Shown: piece by piece, positions 24,794 through 33,775 of the stretch
How the letters are laid out: every line of letters begins with the position of its first letter
How positions within the stretch are numbered: the stretch's first letter is position 1
Assembly (NCBI RefSeq): GCF_029945535.1
Contig: NZ_JAQSCU010000006.1
Coordinates: 62,001-126,000 of the forward strand
Source: Methylotenera sp.
Lineage (GTDB): Bacteria > Pseudomonadota > Gammaproteobacteria > Burkholderiales > Methylophilaceae
Direction: 5' to 3'
DNA: 64,000 nucleotides
Notes under the pieces: generated by a model
What the model was told of the DNA's origin: nothing
What the model saw: the letters and a program-made list of their open reading frames with translations, nothing else
The model's database searches: none
Made by a program: the position numbers and the translations under genes

Positions 24794-26134
24794 TTGATAA
24801 AAAGAATTACAGCACTTATTTTGGTGGCGTTTATTAGCGGTGGTCTTACTGCATGTGCAAGTAAAAGTCCAAAAGCAAGCCCACCCACTAAGCCAATTGC
24901 TAAGTGCGACTGTAGCCCCAATAAAAATGCTGTAAAGGCATTGCCTGATACTAGCCCTGTACAAATTGTTGAGCCTGATAGACCGTTAATAGATGCTAAG
25001 CCCACGGATGTAAAACCCACAGATGTAAAGCCTGCTGACTCTAAAATCGCTGACTACGGTTTATTAAAACCCGCGTTATGGGAAGAGGTAGATGGCTTAG
25101 GTCAAAGTAAACAAAATTTATCTGATTTGAGCCTATCTTGGCCAGCTTGGATGCAAAGTTGCAGTACCCTTATCAATAAACCTATGTGGCAAAGAGTCTG
25201 TAATGCTGCCACGCAACTTAATAGCCAAACAGCCAATAAGCCTAATTCAGAAGCTATACTTGCCTATTTCAAACAAAATTTCTCGGTTTATAAAACGACC
25301 AATATTGATGGTACTGATAGCGGCCTAATCACAGGCTATTACGAGCCAATACTAAGAGGCAGTCGTTTTAAATCTGCCAAATATCCTAATCCCTTATACC
25401 AAGTGCCAACTGATTTGGTGACGGTCGAGCTGGATAGCTTGTTCCCAGAGCTGAAATACAAGCGTGTACGTGGTCGATTGGTGGGAAATAAATTAGTACC
25501 CTATTACAATCGTGCTGACATTGAGTCAGATGCTGCACCGTTAAAAGGCCGTGAGTTTATGTACATAGATGACATCATTGATGTTTTTTATTTACAAGTG
25601 CAAGGCTCAGGGCTAGTGCAGTTAGAAAGTGGTGAGCAAGTGCATGTGGGCTATGCAGACCAAAATGGAATGACTTATAACTCTATTGGGCGCTTACTAG
25701 TAGAACGTGGTGAGTTGACCATGGCTAATGCCTCTATGAATGGCATTAAAAATTGGGCGCGCAATAACCCAGCCAAGCTACGCGAATTACTGAATAGCAA
25801 TCCCAGCTACGTATTCTTTAGAGAGCTGCCCGCGGGCTTGCCAGGCCCATTGGGAGCGCTGGGCGTGCCTATTCTAGCTGAACGCGTTGTGGCTATAGAT
25901 CCAAAATATGTGCCGTTAGGCGCGCCGGTATTTTTATCTACCACGGAGCCGAACAGTTCTAAGCCGCTAAAGCGTTTGATGATGGCGCAAGATACAGGCG
26001 GTGCGATTAAAGGTGGCGTGCGCGCTGACTTCTATTGGGGTGATGGCAATGAAGCAGGTGCCAAGGCCGGTGCCATGAAGCAAGCAGGCAAGATTTGGGT
26101 ATTTTTACCGAAAGAATTTGTGATTAATAAGTAA
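24794..26134 (+). CDS. mltA: membrane-bound lytic murein transglycosylase A
   Basis: A 446-residue lipoprotein that cleaves peptidoglycan to 1,6-anhydromuropeptides. A TTG start gives a clear lipoprotein signal with lipobox LTAC (Cys near residue 20). A Pro/Lys/Asp-rich linker with short TDVKP repeats follows (about 65-85), then the MltA domain (about 170-330, GYYEPILRGSR) and the 3D domain with catalytic Asp in AQDTGGAIKG and RADFYWG. It lies 41 bp after apaG and ends before a strong bidirectional terminator. Confidence 0.93.
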   Translation: MIKRITALILVAFISGGLTACASKSPKASPPTKPIAKCDCSPNKNAVKALPDTSPVQIVEPDRPLIDAKPTDVKPTDVKPADSKIADYGLLKPALWEEVDGLGQSKQNLSDLSLSWPAWMQSCSTLINKPMWQRVCNAATQLNSQTANKPNSEAILAYFKQNFSVYKTTNIDGTDSGLITGYYEPILRGSRFKSAKYPNPLYQVPTDLVTVELDSLFPELKYKRVRGRLVGNKLVPYYNRADIESDAAPLKGREFMYIDDIIDVFYLQVQGSGLVQLESGEQVHVGYADQNGMTYNSIGRLLVERGELTMANASMNGIKNWARNNPAKLRELLNSNPSYVFFRELPAGLPGPLGALGVPILAERVVAIDPKYVPLGAPVFLSTTEPNSSKPLKRLMMAQDTGGAIKGGVRADFYWGDGNEAGAKAGAMKQAGKIWVFLPKEFVINK

Positions 26135-26170
26135 GAATTTGAATCATTCAATGCATACGGTAGATAACAA

Positions 26171-26195
26171 AAAAGGGTGCATAAAGCACCCTTTT
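26171..26195. terminator. bidirectional terminator between mltA and pqqA
   Basis: A perfect 10-base stem AAAAGGGTGC/GCACCCTTTT with loop ATAAA, flanked by A and T runs, can end transcription of both convergent genes mltA (+) and pqqA (-). Confidence 0.93.
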
Positions 26196-26221
26196 GCATA
26201 AGCCTGAGCTTATTATTTAAA

Positions 26222-26293
26222 CTATTTATTCATTACGTACATTGTAACTTCGAAACCAAAACGCATTTCTGTAGCTGCTGGTGTTGTCCACAT
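26222..26293 (-). CDS. pqqA: pyrroloquinoline quinone precursor peptide PqqA
   Basis: A 23-residue peptide, MWTTPAATEMRFGFEVTMYV followed by MNK. It carries the invariant E15-x3-Y19 (EVTMY) whose Glu and Tyr side chains are joined by PqqE and become PQQ, and the RxGFEVTMY context of proteobacterial PqqA. The ribosome site AGGAG lies 8 bases before the ATG. No pqqB-E genes are in the window, so it is an orphan precursor with its own terminator. PQQ is the cofactor of methanol dehydrogenases. It is far below usual gene-calling size limits. Confidence 0.92.
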   Translation of the reverse strand: MWTTPAATEMRFGFEVTMYVMNK

Positions 26294-26375
26294 AATAATT
26301 CTCCTTTTTAGTTTAATTTCGCATCGCATTTCTGCTTAACGTGTTGCTACTATAAGCCTGTGTTGAATTAATAGT

Positions 26376-26430
26376 ATGACTAGAGTCATGAATGTCAGCT
26401 AATGAAATTCATTAGATTTATATTAGCTGA
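26376..26430. promoter_or_regulatory. cluster of palindromes upstream of pqqA
   Basis: Three perfect dyads: ATGACT-ag-AGTCAT (26376-26389), CTAATGAA-a-TTCATTAG (26399-26415), and a wider TCAGCTAAT...ATTAGCTGA pair (26395-26403 and 26422-26430) enclosing the second. They lie 80-140 bp before pqqA and immediately after the stop of the gene at 26434. The wider pair may be a terminator for that gene, the smaller ones operators for pqqA. A TATAGT hexamer on the minus strand lies between them and pqqA. Confidence 0.5.
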
Positions 26431-26433
26431 CGA

Positions 26434-28101
26434 CTAGTTTGCAGCGCTGCGCTTCAGCAGTTTGCGTCTTATCCAAGCCAATCCACCCATAATAAATATT
26501 AATACAGCAGCTACTGGTAATGGTAGTAATGATGGTGACGCTAACTTTAAAGCAGCACCATCTTTAAGTGCCTCAGGAAGAGGATTTGGCGTGGTTGGTA
26601 TGATCTTCCATTGGCTGCGGTCAGCAGGTGCCTGATGCATGTATTGATCAAAGCTATACACAGGTGCTAAACCAAAAGCGCGGCTTGAGGGAATTTGCGG
26701 AATACGTACAAAGTAAATCGCTTCAATATCTTCGCCAATTTGGCGCGTAAAAGGTGTAGTTGGGTTATGGTCTGTGTAAAGCTTGCTTGACCATTGATTG
26801 GCGCCTAGTAATAGATCTTCACCAATTGCATCAAACGTCACCGCTGGAAAAAGACGCGTAGTTTCGGTGTTGAGATAATCATAAATCGCACGGCCTTTGC
26901 TTAGGCTCATTTCTGTGGCGCTCACGTAAAAGTAAGCTGCGGTGGCTTTAAGTAGGCTTTCTACACCACGGGTTGGGATGTTCCAACCTAGGGCGCGTAA
27001 AGCATCAATGCTGATACCCGCACAGTTATTACGTGAGTGTTCATAAACCAAATCATTGCGATAAAAATGCGTAAAGGTTTTATTGATAGCTGCTTGGAAT
27101 TGTGTAGGAACTTTGTACGTTTTTAACACCGCGACCAACATATAAGATGGACGATAATAACTTTGCCCACTATTTAAGTCTGCTAGGTATTTATCCATTG
27201 GTGTCACGGCGGCAATAATGCCTTTTTCACTATTGGATGCGAGATTATAAAAGTTATTCACCAACCATCGCGAGTAATCGCCACTGTGTTCCATGCGACC
27301 AGTTACCACCGCAAAGTGGCCGCCGTGCGCTTCGTCATCATCACCTTGCGCACCGTTAAGCAAGAACCCAATGACGGCTTTGCCAGCCAGTTGCCTTGGT
27401 TCATTTTCAGTAGGAAGCGCGTTTTTGGCCCATAACAAACGACTTTCATACGCACTTTTAGCGCCACCATTTTCAAATTGCACTAAAGACTTTAAGCTCT
27501 CTTCTTTTTGTAATGGCTTAAGCTGCCCTAATAGATCTATTTTATAATCCTCAGGCCAAATAGTGTGTGCTGTAATCCATAACGGCTGAGTGTATTTAGA
27601 AGTTTTGCCTGCAAAATCTAATGCTTCATTAGACCAATTGCCGCGAATTCTTACACTACGCTGACTAAAAAATTGTAATGTGCTGTCATTCCAGTAAGAT
27701 AAATTAGTGGCAATTTTAGGCGCAAGACGCAGGCTCATGTCTTGGCTACCACTGGCTTGAACTTGCTTGCCATTTTCAGTCAATACGGCATCGGTCACCA
27801 CACCTTCCGCCCCAACCCAAATCAATGGTGGTAAATCCTTAACCGCCATATTTTCATCTGTGGAGTCAGCATCCCAGAACCATTTTTTGACGACAATTTT
27901 TTCTTTATTAAAATACCAAAACATTTGTCCGGGGCTATCTGCCGCACAGCTTTCTGTGCATGACTGCCCCGTAGTCAGTGCCATGCTGTTTTCAGGGTAA
28001 AGCCCTAATTTTTCATCTTCGGCATCAAAATTTAGTGCAAAAACATGTGTGCTGGCCAATAACAAACTGGATGAAAGTAACGTCTGATTGATTTTATGCA
28101 T
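26434..28101 (-). CDS. secreted protein with permuted papain-like His...Cys pattern and C-terminal membrane anchor
   Basis: A 555-residue protein, not assigned to a named family with certainty. It has an N-terminal signal peptide (about 1-22) and a paired-Cys loop (C48, C52). The motif GGHFAVVTGRM (His262) and the later RNNCAGISIDALRALGW (Cys360) give the His-before-Cys order of circularly permuted NlpC/P60-like enzymes (LRAT/YiiX/DUF4105 group). The C-terminus LPLPVAAVLIFIMGG followed by RRKLLKR is a membrane anchor resembling VPLPA/PEP-CTERM tails. It is the last gene of an eight-gene run, one base after the LplT-like gene. A periplasmic hydrolase or acyltransferase is the best guess. Confidence 0.65.
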   Translation of the reverse strand: MHKINQTLLSSSLLLASTHVFALNFDAEDEKLGLYPENSMALTTGQSCTESCAADSPGQMFWYFNKEKIVVKKWFWDADSTDENMAVKDLPPLIWVGAEGVVTDAVLTENGKQVQASGSQDMSLRLAPKIATNLSYWNDSTLQFFSQRSVRIRGNWSNEALDFAGKTSKYTQPLWITAHTIWPEDYKIDLLGQLKPLQKEESLKSLVQFENGGAKSAYESRLLWAKNALPTENEPRQLAGKAVIGFLLNGAQGDDDEAHGGHFAVVTGRMEHSGDYSRWLVNNFYNLASNSEKGIIAAVTPMDKYLADLNSGQSYYRPSYMLVAVLKTYKVPTQFQAAINKTFTHFYRNDLVYEHSRNNCAGISIDALRALGWNIPTRGVESLLKATAAYFYVSATEMSLSKGRAIYDYLNTETTRLFPAVTFDAIGEDLLLGANQWSSKLYTDHNPTTPFTRQIGEDIEAIYFVRIPQIPSSRAFGLAPVYSFDQYMHQAPADRSQWKIIPTTPNPLPEALKDGAALKLASPSLLPLPVAAVLIFIMGGLAWIRRKLLKRSAAN

Positions 28102-28102
28102 G

Positions 28103-29470
28103 TTATTTAGCTAATTTAATCCATGCCATAAATGTTTTGAAATATTCAGGTTGGCGAATACACAGGTAGATAGTCACCAATACATTAAGCAATGCGGTGG
28201 CTAAAAATAACTGTGGAATATTAAGACCTTTACCGAGCAAGAGAATAGAGAAGCCCGCTGAAACCACCATAAACAAGGCATTCAAAATATTATTAGCAGC
28301 AATTACGCGGGATTGATGGCTTTTTTCAGCGCGTGATTGAATTAGGGCGTATAGGGGGACGATATAAAGCCCGCCAAAGAAACCTGTTAAGGCAATATCA
28401 GCCAACAAGCGCCAGCGTGCCACGGACTCATGGTTAAAACTGTATACATCAGGGTTGTAAGCATGGCTGTAGGTGATAAATGATTTGTAATCGAACATGG
28501 CTTTAAGATTTACAGTTTCATGCAGGTAAGTGCTAGAAAAGTATAAATCAGCGCCAAATATAGTGAGTCCGATGGCGCCGAATACCACCAATCCCACTTC
28601 TAACTTCCCTTTGGATAGCTTTTCGCACATGAGTGAACCAATGCCGATGCCGATTGAGAAAATAGACAGCAGTAAAATAAAAACACTTTCATCGCCTAGC
28701 AAGATGTCTTTTGCAAAATTTGGGAATTGCGCTAATAAAGTTGCGCCGTAAAACCAGAACCAAGAAATACCAACAATCGCTAGCCATATGGTTTGGTCTG
28801 CCCAAATAAATTTAATGTTTTTTACCGTTTCGGTGATGGGGTTCCAATTGATTTTGAGGTTAGCGTCCGCGGCAGGGGAGGTGGGTATGCCTCGGCTACT
28901 AAAGTAACCTAAAAAGCCAATGGCAATAATGGCGATACTGGTAAATAGCTCGTGATGTGCAACGGTGGCAAGTGATGCGCCTAATACTTGGCCTAACAAA
29001 ATTGCTACGAAACTACCCATTTCCACCATGCCATTGCCGCCTATGAGTTCCGCTTCTTTTAGATGCTGTGGCAGGTAAGAATATTTAACTGGGCCGAATA
29101 TGGTTGAATGCATGCCCATCATGAATAAGGCTGCGGCTAGCAGCCAGATGTTATGCAAAAAGAATCCAGCGCTGGCGAAAGTCATAATCCCTATTTCAAA
29201 TATTTTTACATACCGAATGATTTGCGACTTCTCGAATTTATCGGCGATTTGCCCCGCGGTGGCGGAGAATAGAAAGAACGGCAAAATAAATAACCCTGGC
29301 AGCAAAGTGGCGAGTGTTGCACCATCTATGCTACTCAGGCTTGAAGCATGAAAAGCCACCAGTGTAATGAGCGCGGTTTTAAATACGTTATCGTTAAATG
29401 CGCCTAAAAACTGTGTAAAAAAGAATGGTCGAAAACGCTGCTCACTCATTAATGTGAATTGATTACTCAT
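28103..29470 (-). CDS. lplT: LplT-like lysophospholipid transporter (MFS)
   Basis: A 455-residue major facilitator with about 12 spans. The N-terminal FRPFFFTQFLGAFNDNVFK motif and KYSYLPQHL near residue 130 are typical of LplT and of the transporter half of LplT-PlsC-acyl-ACP synthetase fusions. LplT flips lysophospholipids across the inner membrane for reacylation by Aas. Here the Aas-like gene lies in the same run 7 kb upstream rather than adjacent, which supports the assignment. Substrate not provable from sequence. Confidence 0.85.
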   Translation of the reverse strand: MSNQFTLMSEQRFRPFFFTQFLGAFNDNVFKTALITLVAFHASSLSSIDGATLATLLPGLFILPFFLFSATAGQIADKFEKSQIIRYVKIFEIGIMTFASAGFFLHNIWLLAAALFMMGMHSTIFGPVKYSYLPQHLKEAELIGGNGMVEMGSFVAILLGQVLGASLATVAHHELFTSIAIIAIGFLGYFSSRGIPTSPAADANLKINWNPITETVKNIKFIWADQTIWLAIVGISWFWFYGATLLAQFPNFAKDILLGDESVFILLLSIFSIGIGIGSLMCEKLSKGKLEVGLVVFGAIGLTIFGADLYFSSTYLHETVNLKAMFDYKSFITYSHAYNPDVYSFNHESVARWRLLADIALTGFFGGLYIVPLYALIQSRAEKSHQSRVIAANNILNALFMVVSAGFSILLLGKGLNIPQLFLATALLNVLVTIYLCIRQPEYFKTFMAWIKLAK

Positions 29471-29521
29471 GGATTGATTCCTATTTTCTAGTTTTTATTT
29501 GAATACTTTATTTGGACGTAT

Positions 29522-30898
29522 CTATTCTTTAGTATCAGTTTTAAGTAATGAAAATGCCATGCCAGCCAATAGCAGCACGCCTAAAAATAAACCACCCCAT
29601 AGCAGCCAGCGTTTGTAGTCAATAGGTGCAGTCCAAGTGTTTGCTTGTTCAGTTGTTGTGTTGTTAGTACTCACTTCTAATGTAAGGCCTGCATTTGCTA
29701 GAGTTTGGATTTTCTCAATTTTGTATTCCGGAATTAAGCTAGCGATTGAAACGTTGTTAACAATGCTAGGTTTTTCACCAACATGGAGTGTGAAGGGTGC
29801 TTGTCCGCGTGCGTTCCATACCACAGTGGATGGTAGCCAGCCTAAAGATAAACTTGGGTTCTCTGCGCCGATACCGCCGCTTGCCTGGTTGAATTGCAGG
29901 CGCCAATAACGAGCAGCAGTTGGCGATAAAACTACGTCAGGGCTAGTGAAAGTTTTGCCTTGTTGCATCAGGCGATACACCGATGCGCTTGTGAGGTATT
30001 CCCAAGGCTCGTTGGTATTGTTACGCACCTGTATGGTTGCATTGGTAATCGTGTTATTTTGCGGTAGTTTGACATGCAAGTAACTTGCAGGAAAATGTCC
30101 GGAAGATTCGAAATCGATATTCACTAAGCCATTTTTAGTGTCTTCGCTGCGTTCGATAAATTGAATTGTTTGCAGCACTAGTTGAGGTGCGATGCTTTGC
30201 ACTTTGCTGTATTCCGCATTGGCTTTTGTGAGGTTAAAGCTGGAGCTACTTGGATCCGTGGCGCGAATTTGTAAATAGCGTGCTTCGGTTGGGCTATCTA
30301 GCGAAATGGTATTTTGTAATAGACTATTGTTGGCATTAACAGTTTTGAGTAATACGGCATTTCCTGCATGCGACCAGCTTTGTAAATCGTTACTAATCAG
30401 CACTTCTAACGTGAGCAACTTGCCGTCCACGCCTTGCCAATCAACTGAAATAGTCTCTAAAGGCGCATGTTTTTTGCCAGCATCTAGCAGATAAATGGCA
30501 TTGGTTTTTTTGCTAGCCGCAGCTTCGCCGTCGCTTGAAACAATATCAAGTGAAGTATTGCCTGCACCTTTCTGTAAATGAATACGTAACTCGTTTGGGT
30601 TGCCCAGCGCACTTTCTTTAATCGGATAAATAATCAGCGGCTTGCTGTCTTGGTGCGTTGTGGTTTGTGGATGTAAATCCTCATAAGGCATTAGCGCATA
30701 TGGCACTTGTTCGCCTGACGCGTTTTGTATGGTCAGGTCTTGCAGTGTGCTGCTGTGCGTGTATTGATAGACCTCTTTGCTGATATTGGTTTGGTAAAAT
30801 GGCTCGTTACCATTGGCATCTAACTTAAAGTTGGCAGCCATTGCGGATGGCGTAAGCACAACGAGCAAGCCAGCAATCATGAGTTTAGTTTTTTTCAT
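29522..30898 (-). CDS. DUF3999 family exported protein
   Basis: A 458-residue protein with a signal peptide (cleavage after AMA, residue about 21), a long beta-rich extracytoplasmic region and one C-terminal membrane span (about 430-450). The layout and sequence fit DUF3999. Genes of this type usually sit next to DUF2339 genes, as here, 45 bp apart; the two probably form an inner-membrane complex with the DUF3999 part in the periplasm. Function unknown. Confidence 0.85.
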   Translation of the reverse strand: MKKTKLMIAGLLVVLTPSAMAANFKLDANGNEPFYQTNISKEVYQYTHSSTLQDLTIQNASGEQVPYALMPYEDLHPQTTTHQDSKPLIIYPIKESALGNPNELRIHLQKGAGNTSLDIVSSDGEAAASKKTNAIYLLDAGKKHAPLETISVDWQGVDGKLLTLEVLISNDLQSWSHAGNAVLLKTVNANNSLLQNTISLDSPTEARYLQIRATDPSSSSFNLTKANAEYSKVQSIAPQLVLQTIQFIERSEDTKNGLVNIDFESSGHFPASYLHVKLPQNNTITNATIQVRNNTNEPWEYLTSASVYRLMQQGKTFTSPDVVLSPTAARYWRLQFNQASGGIGAENPSLSLGWLPSTVVWNARGQAPFTLHVGEKPSIVNNVSIASLIPEYKIEKIQTLANAGLTLEVSTNNTTTEQANTWTAPIDYKRWLLWGGLFLGVLLLAGMAFSLLKTDTKE

Positions 30899-30943
30899 GG
30901 CTATATCCTTTTTGAGTCTGTTCTTATTTTTAGATTTCTATTT

Positions 30944-33751
30944 TTAAGCGGTATGAAGTTCTTTTTTAACTGGCGGTAGTGGCGCAAAATAACCCATCAC
31001 CAGCAACATCAAACCTGCACCTATGAACGAAGCGATGCGTTCAACCGAGCCATGTTGTGATAAATCGAGCAAGAATAATTTAGCCACCACTAAGCCCATT
31101 AATGCTGCGCCAACAATCCAAATTTGGCGTTGACCACGTTTATGTGCAAGCAGCATGAGTGCGAAGGCTGTGATGCCCCACAAGAATGTGAACGACATTT
31201 GCACGGTAGAGTTGGTGAATATTGACGCCCATTCGAATGGCGTGCCTACCCAATGATGCAGCGTGCGCAACAATATACCATTGAGCAAGGTAAAGCCCAT
31301 GAGGCTAGGTATTACAGGCATCATGCTTTGCAGCTTGCCTAAATGTTTATACACACCGCGATGCCAGATGAATAACAATAGTAGTACGGCGGCTAAGGTA
31401 ATATCTAGCGGATTAATAAGCGGCACATAAGGCAATGGCGCTGCGTTGCCGCTTGAGTTAAGCGACATGAACATAAACCAACCGATTAGTGACGCAACTA
31501 GTGGCACGCAGCCAATCCAAGCCCAAGTGTGGGCGCTGCTTAGTTGCTCACTAGTAAGCGCACTCTTTTTAGCGAACTGCCAGCGTGTGATGCCCAATAC
31601 AATGGCAATTGGAATGATTGCCCAGCCAATGTCTTTCCAAACGTTGGATTCTTGCACATATAGCCCAAGCTGATATTGCCATTCCATCACGCCAACAATT
31701 GCACCTATCCATAACAATGGTGCGCGTAAAAACGAGCCATTTGGAATATGGTCACGTTTAATCAGCCAGATGTATGCGGCAAAAGCTCCAATCCAGCTGT
31801 AAGCACCGAAGTAGGCAAATGGGTGTTTGTTATCAAACGCAGCTAAGAATAACTCCCAAAGTAGGGTGATTGCCATGGCTGGCATTAATAGCAGGCTAAA
31901 TTTCGCAAGTTTCTCCCATCTAAAAAAGCGCGAAACAAATGGCAACAACACGCTAGTGATGGCGATAAATGCGAGGCTTGCATGCATGAATAAGTCTTTA
32001 TCTAACAACTCATCAACGGCAGTTAAGCCCGATGACACCCACCATAACCAGCCCCACAAAGCTAACAGTGTGGTCAGTAATGAGAACTTTTCAGGACGTA
32101 ATTTATTCCACAAAGCACCACATGCCCAGCCAGAAAGCGCGATAAATCCAACGCCTAAATACATATTTTGGTTAGTCACTCCTGTGTAACCAGTAAGTCC
32201 CCAGCCCTTAATAAAGGCTAAGGCTGCGAGTATTTGTAAGGCAAGACCTGACAAAGTCGGGAATGTGCGATTTTGACGTAAACCCACCCATAACAAGCCC
32301 ACACCTTCAACAGCCCAAGCGGCAGACGTCCAGCGACCATCTAACGCTAATGGTAAAGTCAGCGTGATGAAGCCTATGCCTAGTGCTAAAAAGCATTCAC
32401 CCAAGAATTTCAGCGTTTCGAGTTTATGCTTTAGCACCCACCAAGCTAAACCTGTATAGAACACACCAAGTGCTAACGCGCTGTAAGCAAGGCCGAAATG
32501 TGAATCTCTCAGCAAAGCATATTGCAGACTAAACGCGACTAATGGTGTGCCAAAGACTAAAGTAGCGTCTACATAATCACTCGCTTTTGCCGCTTGGCGA
32601 TGGGCGAATAACACTGCAATGCCTGTGAACAACAGGAAGAAAATAATTAGGAATGGCTCGGTGGTGGCAAAGTTGTCTGGCACGTAGTTTTTCGCACCCC
32701 ACAAAGTGCCAATGACAAACGTGAAAGCCCAACCAAGCACGTTTAGTGGGCGCCAGCTCTTATTGAATGCAACATAAGCAATCGCCAAATTTAGCACTAG
32801 GTAATAGCTAAACAACGCCACATGGCTACCATGCCCAGTTGAGGTAAGTACAGGCGCTAAAAAGCCGCCTGCAAAGCCGAGTACGGCGAGTGGCATGGCA
32901 GATTGCTTGACCGCGATGAATGCTGAAAGAAATGCGATTGCAACCAGCAATGGAAAAGCAGCGCCTGCAGGTATTAATTGATACAGCTTCAATGCGGCAA
33001 AAATCGTGAGGTATAAAATGCCGATACCACCACCTTGTAAAGCCCATGAGTACTCAGTGCGTTTGTCGCGCAAGCGCCAGCCGACTACCAGTAAAGCAAT
33101 GCCGCCTAAAGCAACCGCGGCTAAACGTAACTCAATAGGAATAAAGCCATTATCAACCGCAAGTTTGAGTAAAAAGCTAATGCCGATAAACAAAATCACG
33201 ATGCCAGAACGCACGAGCGTGTTGCCGCCAAATAGCCAATCTTTTGCAGCGGTAATACCATTTTCAAGAAAGTTAGGCTCGGCTAGTTTAATTGGGGGTC
33301 TTGTGATGGTTTTTGGCGCAGCAGAACTTGTGGTCGAAGCGCTGACTCGTTTGATAGAGATTTCTTGAGCGCCTGCTGCGTGAATGTTTGGTTTTACAGA
33401 AGCCAAAGCTTGCTCAGTTAAGTCGTTATCAGAGCTTGTATTGAGGGTTGTTGAGGCACTCGTTTCAATCGCAGACTCAGCCACTGGCTCAATGATCATA
33501 CTAGGCACCTCTGCTTTAAGTGCAGCAATTGGCAGCGACGTGTTCTGTTGCTGGTTTTCCACAAATTTTTTTAGGGTATCCAGTCGCGTGCTTAATCGAG
33601 TGATTTCAAGGCTTAACTTTTCAGTTTCTCGCTCAACTTCTTTAATCTTGGTGTCTTTATTGTTGGACGAGAATAGTGAGAAAAAGCCCGTTATGCCGCC
33701 AATTGTGACGACTATCCCCAATAATCCCAGCATTAAAAATAATGATTCCAT
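30944..33751 (-). CDS. DUF2339 family polytopic membrane protein
   Basis: A 935-residue protein. One N-terminal span is followed by a coiled coil (about 36-68) and a low-complexity Ser/Thr/Ala linker to about 160. More than 20 membrane spans then fill the rest, starting at WLFGGNTLVRSGIVILFIGI. This is the DUF2339 layout. It is paired with the DUF3999 gene. Function unknown; the shape suggests a channel, flippase or cell-surface assembly scaffold. It lies 24 bp after the amidohydrolase gene. Confidence 0.88.
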   Translation of the reverse strand: MESLFLMLGLLGIVVTIGGITGFFSLFSSNNKDTKIKEVERETEKLSLEITRLSTRLDTLKKFVENQQQNTSLPIAALKAEVPSMIIEPVAESAIETSASTTLNTSSDNDLTEQALASVKPNIHAAGAQEISIKRVSASTTSSAAPKTITRPPIKLAEPNFLENGITAAKDWLFGGNTLVRSGIVILFIGISFLLKLAVDNGFIPIELRLAAVALGGIALLVVGWRLRDKRTEYSWALQGGGIGILYLTIFAALKLYQLIPAGAAFPLLVAIAFLSAFIAVKQSAMPLAVLGFAGGFLAPVLTSTGHGSHVALFSYYLVLNLAIAYVAFNKSWRPLNVLGWAFTFVIGTLWGAKNYVPDNFATTEPFLIIFFLLFTGIAVLFAHRQAAKASDYVDATLVFGTPLVAFSLQYALLRDSHFGLAYSALALGVFYTGLAWWVLKHKLETLKFLGECFLALGIGFITLTLPLALDGRWTSAAWAVEGVGLLWVGLRQNRTFPTLSGLALQILAALAFIKGWGLTGYTGVTNQNMYLGVGFIALSGWACGALWNKLRPEKFSLLTTLLALWGWLWWVSSGLTAVDELLDKDLFMHASLAFIAITSVLLPFVSRFFRWEKLAKFSLLLMPAMAITLLWELFLAAFDNKHPFAYFGAYSWIGAFAAYIWLIKRDHIPNGSFLRAPLLWIGAIVGVMEWQYQLGLYVQESNVWKDIGWAIIPIAIVLGITRWQFAKKSALTSEQLSSAHTWAWIGCVPLVASLIGWFMFMSLNSSGNAAPLPYVPLINPLDITLAAVLLLLFIWHRGVYKHLGKLQSMMPVIPSLMGFTLLNGILLRTLHHWVGTPFEWASIFTNSTVQMSFTFLWGITAFALMLLAHKRGQRQIWIVGAALMGLVVAKLFLLDLSQHGSVERIASFIGAGLMLLVMGYFAPLPPVKKELHTA

Positions 33752-33775
33752 GACGCTCCCCCTTTGCTTTTCTTG

